Assembly (NCBI RefSeq): GCF_000158815.1
Contig: NZ_GG657738.1
Coordinates: forward strand, 4,526,785 to 4,590,784
Length of the DNA: 64,000 nt
Direction of reading: 5' to 3'
From: Micromonospora sp. ATCC 39149
GTDB lineage: Bacteria > Actinomycetota > Actinomycetes > Mycobacteriales > Micromonosporaceae
Shown: positions 58,615 to 64,000 of the stretch, one piece after another
Position numbering within the stretch: the stretch's first letter is position 1
How the letters are laid out: every line of letters begins with the position of its first letter
Program-made: the position numbers and the translations under genes
The notes under the pieces: generated by a model
Told to the model about the DNA's origin: nothing
Seen by the model: the letters and a program-made list of their open reading frames with translations, nothing else
Database searches by the model: none

Positions 58615-59901
58615 TCAGGCTGTGAGGGCGTGTGCGCTCCGCAGCAGCGGACGCCACAGCACCTCGGGGGTTTTGATCGCGTACCTCGCGGCGTCGATCG
58701 AGTGGTCGTCGGCCTTGATCGGGGCATCTTCCCCGCGCTCGGCCGCCTTGTCGTCCCATGAGTAGCCGGGGATCTCGTCGATCAGCCCCCGGCACGAGGC
58801 GTGCACCCGGAGCTGGTCGTTGCCGAGCAGCGACGACATGAGCCGGATGCCGTCGAGGACGGCGTTGTCGGCGAGTGCCGGAGTCATGCCGTCCTCGTGG
58901 AGCTGCAACCGCAGCGATGCGGCGGCCGGGTCGACGACGGTCCACTCCGGCCGCAGCCCGGTCAGGCCGGTCGCCCCGGGGACCTGGAGGCGGCCGAGCC
59001 AGGCGCGCAGCTCGCGGGACAGGCCGGCGTCGGTGAGCTGCCGGCGGGCGACGGCGGGGTCGTGCCGCCACTCGTGGGTGAGGTGCAGCCGCCCGTCCTG
59101 GCCGACGCCGAGGATCAGGGCGGCGGTGGCGTTGCGGGTGCCGTAGTCGATGCCGAGGCTGATCCACCGGTGGATTGCCGGCAGCACGGGTATGACGTGG
59201 CGGTCCTCGTCCCACATGTCGAAGACGGCACCCTCGGCCTGGACCCAGGCTCCGAGGATGAACCGCTTGTACCAGAGGCCGACGTACTCGGTGGTCAGGT
59301 TGCGGACATACTGCGGGTCCAGGTGCGGGTTATCCCGCAGCGTGGAGTGCCATGTGCGGAGGTTCAGCTCACCGGCCCGGAGGAGATACTTCTTCCTCAG
59401 CCAGTGGTTCGGGCTGTCCGGGTTGGTGGTGCCGAACAGCTGCGCGCCGGCCACCGACAACCGAGCCAGCACCTGAGTGAAGAACGCCTCGGGGATGGTG
59501 GTCAGCTCATCGCCGTACGCGATGCACAGCGTCATGCCGCGAACCTTGGGTTCGGCCTTGGCATCGTTGGCGCCCAGGACGTCGACCTCGCGGCCGAGGA
59601 TGGAGCCGGTGGCCGCGCCCGGGTTGTACTTGACCAGGTGCGCGAGGGGGCCGAAGAGGGCCGGGTCGCCGAGCACCGAGAACACGTTGCGGTTGACGCT
59701 CTCCCTGGTCTTGCCGAACAGCAGCACCCGGCCGGAGCTGGGGGCGGCGGCGATGGCCATCAGGAGCCGCAGCAGCGACGCCACGGTCTTCCCGGATCGG
59801 ACGCTGCCCTGCCAGATGTTGAGGCGGGCGGTCGACTCGACGATGGACCGGATGTGCACTGGGGCGAGCTGCCGGACAACCGCGTCGACGTCAATCGCCA
59901 T
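58615..59901 (-). CDS. Terminase large subunit
   Basis: This 428-aa protein has ATPase Walker A GSVRSGKT (residues 32-39), Walker B region LCIAYGDEL, and a C-terminal RNase H-fold nuclease opening with SLGIDYGTRNATAALIL. It cuts and packages phage DNA into the prohead through the portal. It overlaps the small terminase gene by 11 bp. Confidence 0.95.
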   Translation of the reverse strand: MAIDVDAVVRQLAPVHIRSIVESTARLNIWQGSVRSGKTVASLLRLLMAIAAAPSSGRVLLFGKTRESVNRNVFSVLGDPALFGPLAHLVKYNPGAATGSILGREVDVLGANDAKAEPKVRGMTLCIAYGDELTTIPEAFFTQVLARLSVAGAQLFGTTNPDSPNHWLRKKYLLRAGELNLRTWHSTLRDNPHLDPQYVRNLTTEYVGLWYKRFILGAWVQAEGAVFDMWDEDRHVIPVLPAIHRWISLGIDYGTRNATAALILGVGQDGRLHLTHEWRHDPAVARRQLTDAGLSRELRAWLGRLQVPGATGLTGLRPEWTVVDPAAASLRLQLHEDGMTPALADNAVLDGIRLMSSLLGNDQLRVHASCRGLIDEIPGYSWDDKAAERGEDAPIKADDHSIDAARYAIKTPEVLWRPLLRSAHALTA

Positions 59902-60409
59902 TGGCGGTGGGTTGGGTGAGCTGGTCGTAGGCTGCGCCGAGGCCGGCGGCGAGCGCGCCGAGCATGCTCTTCGCGGCGTCGATGCCGGGGTCGGCGTCGT
60001 ACTGGTCGAGCTTGACCGCCCGGTCGACGGCGATGCCGGTCGCCTGCATGATCTTCAGCTTGTCGGCGAAGGTCGGCTGAGGGAGCGTCCAGTCGACGCG
60101 GTCGTACTCCTTGCCCCCGTGGTCGACGTAGTGCGCCTCTTCCCAGAGCTGCCCGCGCAGCTTCTCTGCGTCGCCGAGCAGGGCCAGGGCGAGCGCGGCA
60201 CGCCGGTCCTTGGCGTCGGCGACCCGGGCGGCGGTGGCGACCTTGGTCTTCTCGCGGTCGAAGCTCAGGCCGAGCTTCTTCGCGATCTCGCTGATCGTCT
60301 TGCCGCTTCGGCCGAGCTGCTTGGCGATGGCGTTGCGGCTGAGGCGTTCGGCGTGGAGCGCGCGCACCTGGTCGTAGTCGGCCTGTGTGACGGGCCTGGG
60401 TGCAGCCAT
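59891..60409 (-). CDS. Terminase small subunit-like DNA-binding protein
   Basis: This 172-aa protein has an N-terminal helix-turn-helix (ALHAERLSRNAIAKQLGRSG) and helical remainder with VDWTLPQPTFADKLKIMQAT. It precedes and overlaps the large terminase, so it most likely recognises the packaging site. ATG 60409 starts the structural operon. The 175-bp leader up to the tRNA holds no other gene. Confidence 0.82.
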   Translation of the reverse strand: MAAPRPVTQADYDQVRALHAERLSRNAIAKQLGRSGKTISEIAKKLGLSFDREKTKVATAARVADAKDRRAALALALLGDAEKLRGQLWEEAHYVDHGGKEYDRVDWTLPQPTFADKLKIMQATGIAVDRAVKLDQYDADPGIDAAKSMLGALAAGLGAAYDQLTQPTANGD

Positions 60410-60584
60410 GGGTCACCTCTTCCCGGCGCCTTGTCCGGTCAGGGGGGTGGGGGTGTGCGGGCCACCGTTCAGGCCGGTGCGTGGTGGCAGCCCCGGACCA
60501 TGCGCCCCGCAGGGCGGTGGTCCATCCCAGCCGCACACCCCCTGTCATCAAGGGGGAGTCCTGTTCGCGCTGGTCGGCGCGTAG

Positions 60585-60658
60585 TTGCGACGGCAGGATT
60601 CGAACCTGCGACCTCTCGGGTTATGAGCCCGGCGAGCTGACCACTGCTCTACGTCGCT
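60585..60658 (-). tRNA. tRNA-Met (CAU) with initiator-like features
   Basis: This 74-nt cloverleaf has acceptor AGCGACG/CGTCGCA with positions 2-7 paired and an A1-A72 mismatch, D stem GAGC/GCTC, and T arm GCAGG-TTCGAAT-CCTGC. The anticodon loop CTCATAA (anticodon CAT) is flanked by three consecutive G-C pairs (GGG/CCC). The unpaired 1:72 and the GGG/CCC stem are the hallmarks of bacterial initiator tRNA. CCA is not encoded. It lies inside the prophage, upstream of the packaging genes. Confidence 0.9.
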
Positions 60659-60662
60659 GTGT

Positions 60663-60694
60663 GCGGGCAGGCCCCGCCGCCAAGGCCTGCCCGC
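60663..60694. terminator. Hairpin next to the tRNA-Met 5' end
   Basis: GCGGGCAGGCC (60663-60673) pairs perfectly with 60684-60694 across a 10-nt loop, 5 bp upstream of the tRNA on its own strand. It could be a terminator of the upstream gene or a processing signal. Confidence 0.6.
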
Positions 60695-60729
60695 GTTCCC
60701 CTCCGCGTCCTGTCCCCTGGACGCAGTAC

Positions 60730-60759
60730 AGCCCGGGAGCCGTGGGGCTCTACCGGGCT
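60730..60759 (-). terminator. Hairpin terminator after the 60775 gene
   Basis: AGCCCGG with inner GAGCC pairs with GGCTC and CCGGGCT (small internal bulge, GTGG loop), 15 bp beyond the stop at 60775 in the direction of minus-strand transcription. Confidence 0.65.
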
Positions 60760-60774
60760 GTGGGCACACTCCGC

Positions 60775-61080
60775 CTACGCGTGAATGTGTGATTGATGAT
60801 CGCTCGCTCCGGCGGTGGGCGTCAACTCGACGCCCCGTCTCGCGCCGGCTGGCCCGGTGCGGGTGAGCCATTCGACGTGGGCAGCGTGGTCGAGCCGGTA
60901 CCAGGTGGTGCCTCGGCCTGGGCCGGGTAGGTGGTGGCCGGGTAGGAGGCCGTAGAGGCGGTCGTCGGCCTTGCGGGAGCGGCGGGCCCAGTCGCGGACG
61001 CGGTCGGCGGTGATGTCGGTGCCGAGGGCGTGGGCGATCTCGGCGGCGGTGCCGTACTCGCGGCCGTCTGTCAGCAGCAT
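60775..61080 (-). CDS. Small DNA-binding (winged-helix-like) phage protein
   Basis: This 101-aa protein from ATG 61080 reads YGTAAEIAHALGTDITADRV then RDWARRSRKADDRLYGLLPG and TTWYRLDHAAHVEWLTRTG. This is the helix-turn-helix plus wing pattern of small MerR/excisionase-like actinophage proteins that read a sequence and choose a partner site. The exact role is unknown. Confidence 0.65.
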   Translation of the reverse strand: MLLTDGREYGTAAEIAHALGTDITADRVRDWARRSRKADDRLYGLLPGHHLPGPGRGTTWYRLDHAAHVEWLTRTGPAGARRGVELTPTAGASDHQSHIHA

Positions 61081-61093
61081 GGCCTGATCGTAC

Positions 61094-61399
61094 TTACCTG
61101 GGCCGCGGCGGTGGGTTCGCCCCTTTTGCCGGTCGGCCTCGCCCTGGCTGGTAGGGCCTTCCCCGGCGGCCAATCAGCTTGTCTTCGTCGAAGTACCCCA
61201 AGCGGAGCCCCACCAGGAAGAGGGCGACACTCGACAGGAACGCCAGCGCCAGCGCCGCAAGCCCCGGGTTCGCTTTGATGTAGCTGGCTGCGATCGCGAT
61301 GAGGTAGATGATGGCGGCTGCGACGAGATTCGCCAGGACGTTCACCAGGATGTCGCGGCCGAACTGTCGCGGGGCCGTGTTGGGCGGCTGATCGGGCAC
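61094..61399 (-). CDS. Small two-helix membrane protein
   Basis: This 101-aa protein has two membrane helices (VLANLVAAAIIYLIAIAASY; LAALALAFLSSVALFLVGLR) and a basic, Pro/Gly/Arg-rich C-terminal tail. No family is recognised. The upstream 61400-61576 is an AT-richer gap (CATAATG, TTATGC) that probably holds the promoter. Confidence 0.6.
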   Translation of the reverse strand: MPDQPPNTAPRQFGRDILVNVLANLVAAAIIYLIAIAASYIKANPGLAALALAFLSSVALFLVGLRLGYFDEDKLIGRRGRPYQPGRGRPAKGANPPPRPR

Positions 61400-61576
61400 G
61401 GCTACATGGTGGCAGCGGTCCGCTACCGATGGGCGCCACGGTTCGATCGTACCTTCCTAGGCCGCTATGGCCACGCCGCACATAAGCGTCATTATGATGC
61501 TCGGCATAACGGTCATATTGGACGCGCGATGGCCTGCGACACGAGGCGGATTCACGCCACGGGCCCCGTGGTCACG

Positions 61577-62008
61577 TCAGTTCCATCCGGGCGGCATCGG
61601 TACAGGAACCCACTCCGTCTGGCCTTCCCAGCGCACCCAGATCTCGCGAAGCGTCGGCTGCCCGAGCGACGTTGCGTTGCGGAGCGGGATGGACGCTCCT
61701 GGCCACACCGGTCCGGGGTCCTTTTCTGCTCGGATCACACCCGGTGCCCGCGGCTTGTCGATCTCGACCTCGCGGGCTACTTCCGTGCCGGTGTTCACCA
61801 TGGCCCAGCTCTCCCTGTCGGAACCGCCTCGGCGAATCTCCCATGCGACGGGTGGAGGAGGCGGGGGAAGAGCTGCCTCGGCGACCGCCGCTTGCCGTTC
61901 CGCGACGGTGATGGCTCGACGGTTGAGGCGAGCTTGGTAGAACGAGACAGCCACGGCGAAGAAGGCGATCACGACGCCGGCCCAGGCAGCAGCAACAGCG
62001 GCATCCAC
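61577..62008 (-). CDS. Membrane-anchored protein with beta-rich domain
   Basis: This 143-aa protein has an N-terminal membrane helix (AAAWAGVVIAFFAVAVSFYQ), a short coiled helix (RAITVAERQAAVAEA), a Pro stretch, and a predicted outside or cytosolic beta domain (SWAMVNTGTEVAREVEIDKP, EIWVRWEGQTEWVPVPMP). Similar small proteins occur in actinomycete phages and chromosomes with unknown function. Confidence 0.6.
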   Translation of the reverse strand: MDAAVAAAWAGVVIAFFAVAVSFYQARLNRRAITVAERQAAVAEAALPPPPPPVAWEIRRGGSDRESWAMVNTGTEVAREVEIDKPRAPGVIRAEKDPGPVWPGASIPLRNATSLGQPTLREIWVRWEGQTEWVPVPMPPGWN

Positions 62009-62068
62009 CCCGGCAGGCTAGCGCGACTGCGATACCTCCAGCGCGCTGCTGTACTGGCGTGCCGGGGT

Positions 62069-62103
62069 GCGACGCCCCCAAGAGGTTCTCTCGGGGGCGT
62101 CGC
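62069..62103 (-). terminator. Hairpin terminator after the 62113 gene
   Basis: GCGACGCCCCC (62069-62079) pairs perfectly with 62093-62103, just beyond the minus-strand stop at 62113. The early-gene operon from the right therefore probably ends here. Confidence 0.78.
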
Positions 62104-62112
62104 GCGGATCGA

Positions 62113-62301
62113 TCAGAACACCGTGGGTCCGTGGTACGGGACCTCGACGGCCGCCGTGTGGCCACACGGCTGGATGGCGGTGTGCATGTAGGAGGCACGA
62201 GCGCGCCGAGGGTGCGTGATGTCGACGCCCTCGTACGGGACGAGCTTCTCGATCTGGGTGCCGCACTCCGGGCAGGGGTCGCCCTTGGCGAGTTCCGCCA
62301 C
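62113..62301 (-). CDS. Small zinc-finger-like protein
   Basis: This 62-aa protein has CPECGTQIEKLVPYEGVD followed by HTAIQPCGHTAAVEV, giving three cysteines and histidines for one metal site. No family name is available. Such short zinc proteins are common among actinophage early genes. Confidence 0.6.
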   Translation of the reverse strand: MAELAKGDPCPECGTQIEKLVPYEGVDITHPRRARASYMHTAIQPCGHTAAVEVPYHGPTVF

Positions 62302-62357
62302 GACTTGTCCTTTCTTTCGCGTTGGACAGGATCTGGGTGGGCAGGTCCATTATGCCA

Positions 62358-63005
62358 TTACCCGGCGCTGGCCCCCGCGACCGCGCCGAGCACGGACGCC
62401 CTGGGCCAGATGTGCGCCACGCCCTCGACGGCTCCGGGCATCCCGCAGCCGCACCCGGCCCCGATGCAGAGGCAGACCTGGCATCGGACGGTCCAGCAGT
62501 CGACGGGGCCGGCGGTGAGCACCTCCAGGAGGCGTTGTCCGCAGCGCGGGTTGGGGCAGGCGACGCCGGGCAGGGGTTCGCGGGCGGGGGCGAGGCGGAC
62601 GGCGGCGCGCACCCAGGCGTCCTCGTCGGTCAAGTGCTGCGCCACGATCCGGGCGGTGCCGGGCGACAGCGTGGGGATGGCGGTGAGGATGCGGCCGACG
62701 GTGGGTCCGTGGTCGCAGCGGAGGGTGGAGGCGAGCCAGTCGAGGCGGTCGGTGGAGCGGCGGTAGAGGTCGGCCCAGGTGGTGTCCCGGGTGGGGTGGG
62801 CGGTGAGGAGCGCGCCGCCGGTGGGGTCGCCGTGGCCGCCGATGCTGGTGCGGGTGCCGTACGTCGGGGAGCGCAGGAGCGCGGCGGCCTGGAGGTGGTG
62901 GTCGACGGCGCGGCGGTGGTCGAGCGTGGCGAGCTGGCCGAGGCGGGTGCGGGCGTCGCGGACGGCGTACGCGGCGGCCAGGGCGTGCAGGTGGTGCGGG
63001 GTCAA
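62358..63005 (-). CDS. Cys-rich C-terminal zinc-binding protein, unknown function
   Basis: This 215-aa protein from TTG 63005 overlaps the previous stop (TTGA). The N-terminal two-thirds is helical (HHLHALAAAYAVRDARTRLG, DRLDWLASTLRCDHGPTVG). The C-terminus holds CPNPRCGQRL and CWTVRCQVCLCIGAGCGCG, likely two zinc sites. This family is seen in actinomycete mobile elements without known function. Confidence 0.62.
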   Translation of the reverse strand: MTPHHLHALAAAYAVRDARTRLGQLATLDHRRAVDHHLQAAALLRSPTYGTRTSIGGHGDPTGGALLTAHPTRDTTWADLYRRSTDRLDWLASTLRCDHGPTVGRILTAIPTLSPGTARIVAQHLTDEDAWVRAAVRLAPAREPLPGVACPNPRCGQRLLEVLTAGPVDCWTVRCQVCLCIGAGCGCGMPGAVEGVAHIWPRASVLGAVAGASAG

Positions 63006-63190
63006 CGGGCGCTCCGGGTGGTGACGAGGGCGACGGTGAGGGTGCAGGGCAGCCACACGGCGGCGAGGGCGACGAGGACGAGGGCCCCGTCGCGGGTCCA
63101 GGCGTCGGCGGCAGCGGCGATGCCGAGCATCCCGGCCACCCCCGCCACCAGTGCGGCGGCGAGGGCGACCAGCAGACGACGGGGAGTCAC
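63002..63190 (-). CDS. Small two-helix membrane protein
   Basis: This 62-aa protein from GTG 63190 overlaps both neighbours by 4 bp (GTGA and TTGA). It has two membrane helices (LLVALAALVAG-type start, then LVLVALAAVWLPCTLTVALV). It is supported by tight overlap; its function is unknown. Confidence 0.58.
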   Translation of the reverse strand: MTPRRLLVALAAALVAGVAGMLGIAAAADAWTRDGALVLVALAAVWLPCTLTVALVTTRSAR

Positions 63191-63447
63191 CGGGTGACGT
63201 CTACGTCGGCCGGGGCGTCGCGGTGCGGGCACGACAGCCAGACGCGGCCGTCGGTGTCGACCAGGTCGACGAGCAGCGCGTACGGGGCGCTCGGGTGGCG
63301 CTCGATGCGCCGCACGGTCCAGGTCCCGCGCCAGGGCGAGCCGGGCACGTTGTAGATGACCTGCTCGCCCTTGCGGACGTCGGCCCAGGTGCGGACCGGG
63401 GGCGGGGTGGGGGCGACGGCCGGGGTGTCGGTGGTGAAGAGCTCCAT
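63187..63447 (-). CDS. Small beta-rich hypothetical protein
   Basis: This 86-aa protein from ATG 63447 (AGGGA upstream; GTG 63459 is the alternative) has a Pro-rich start and then a small beta-barrel-like part (GEQVIYNVPGSPWRGTWTVR, YALLVDLVDTDGRVWLSC). No family is recognised. Confidence 0.55.
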   Translation of the reverse strand: MELFTTDTPAVAPTPPPVRTWADVRKGEQVIYNVPGSPWRGTWTVRRIERHPSAPYALLVDLVDTDGRVWLSCPHRDAPADVDVTR

Positions 63448-63462
63448 CTGTCCCTGCACCGC

Positions 63463-64000
63463 TCAGCCCTCCCGCGTGGTGGCCGGGCACTCGGGCAGGC
63501 CGACCACCTCCTCGCTGTCGCACGTCCAGCACAGCGGGTCCTGGCCGGCGGGGAGGGTGCGCGGGTAGGTGTCGCCGCACTTGCGGCAGCGTCCGCCGGG
63601 TCCGGCAAGGCCGGCGTCGATCAGGGCCCGGACGGCGCTGGCGGCGATACGGGTGCACATCGGGTTCGCGGCCGGATAGCCCCACTGGATGAGGTCGTCG
63701 GCGATGACGTCGGCTGCGCGCTGCTCCCAGTCGGCGGGGCGGATGCCCTGCGCGCGGTCGCCGACGGAACCGGGGGGCGGGTCGGCGACGTAGCGGTCCC
63801 GTTGCTGGCGGGTGCGGGCGAGGGCGTCGCAGGTGCGCGTCAGCTCAGCCCGTGCCTCGCTGATCTGCCGGACGGCCTCGACGGCGGCGGACGACGGGGC
63901 GCTGTAGGTGGGTCCGACGGCGATCCGCAGGTCGTGGAGGACGTCCTTCAGCTCAGCGCGGGCCTCGTCTCGGTCGGCGGCGCATCGCGCGATGAGGTCG
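63463..64000 (-). CDS. C-terminal part of a coiled-coil/zinc-ribbon protein (runs off the window)
   Basis: The frame is open from the window edge (codon at 63999) to the stop at 63463, so the gene starts to the right. The visible 178 residues have helical, charged sequence (DEARAELKDVLHDLRIAV, SEARAELTRTCDALARTRQQ), then ADWEQRAADVIADDLIQWGY and a C-terminal zinc ribbon (CRKCGDTYPR and CWTCDSEEV). The internal ATG at 63660 should not be used as the start. The function is unknown. Confidence 0.6.
   Translation of the reverse strand, partial: DLIARCAADRDEARAELKDVLHDLRIAVGPTYSAPSSAAVEAVRQISEARAELTRTCDALARTRQQRDRYVADPPPGSVGDRAQGIRPADWEQRAADVIADDLIQWGYPAANPMCTRIAASAVRALIDAGLAGPGGRCRKCGDTYPRTLPAGQDPLCWTCDSEEVVGLPECPATTREG

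Larger units (their letters stand above)
32264..64000. mobile_element. Integrated prophage (left end and body; right end outside window)
   Basis: From the tRNA-like sequence to the window end all genes fit a temperate siphophage with an ICE-like left block. There are GntR regulators and small membrane proteins (33-40.8 kb), lysis (41-42.5 kb), tail (42.5-49.7 kb), head and packaging (49.7-60.4 kb), then a tRNA and early genes. The structural module is complete and its frames are intact. No integrase, excisionase or recombinase is visible, so these should lie to the right of 64000. The exact left boundary is not proved; 32264-32412 is the best candidate attL. Confidence 0.85.

Noticed and set aside
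63463..63660. Separate 65-aa zinc-finger gene starting at ATG 63660
   Set aside because: The same frame stays open without a stop to the window edge and is protein-like throughout, so this is the C-terminus of a longer protein.

Overview
The window is very GC-rich actinobacterial chromosome. A fused FO synthase (FbiC), a WhiB regulator, a DUF3499 protein, many GTG/TTG starts and stop-start overlaps point to a filamentous actinomycete, most likely Micromonospora or a near relative. The genus is inferred from gene content and from a repeat family I associate with Micromonosporaceae; no database search was run.

Positions 1-7445 hold ordinary chromosomal genes: the damaged end of a Pro/Gly/Gln-rich protein, fbiC (coenzyme F420), a small Tat-exported protein beside a DUF4331 protein and a His-rich protein, whiB with a palindromic promoter, a degenerate metallopeptidase-family protein and a DUF3499 protein.

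Positions 7477-26442 form a polyamine (putrescine/agmatine) uptake and breakdown region. It holds a class III aminotransferase and an FAD oxidoreductase, an Lrp/AsnC regulator, a tightly overlapping run potD-potA-potB-potC-FAD oxidoreductase-saccharopine-dehydrogenase-like gene-agmatinase, then gabT with an aminobutyraldehyde dehydrogenase, and a second, divergent aldehyde dehydrogenase. Together they can import polyamines, make putrescine from agmatine, and convert it through 4-aminobutanal, GABA and succinate semialdehyde to succinate. A shared motif lies in front of the aminotransferase and between the regulator and potD. Inserted in this region are a G5/Excalibur protein and an endonuclease-like gene lying between two copies of a palindromic repeat.

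Positions 26459-32088 are a polymorphic-toxin locus. A deaminase-like/SUKH-3 fusion is divergent from a YbaB-like gene, a WXG100-like gene, a 1047-residue toxin ending in a papain-like Tox-PL domain, and a small, lower-GC candidate immunity gene.

From a tRNA-His-like sequence with a scrambled anticodon arm (32264) to the window's right end lies an integrated element. Its left 8 kb resembles an actinomycete conjugative element: several GntR-type regulators, a DUF2637/SpdB2-like membrane protein whose gene carries an iterated CGGAAG motif, a string of small membrane proteins, and small genes each ending in a similar hairpin. From 40809 to 60409, on the minus strand, is a complete siphophage morphogenesis module in the usual order (small and large terminase, portal, MuF-kinase fusion, scaffold, capsid, connectors, tail tube, frameshifted tail chaperones, tape measure, minor tail, cell-wall hydrolase, holin). 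A phage-borne initiator-like tRNA-Met and small early genes follow to 64000. No integrase is visible, so the right end lies outside the window.
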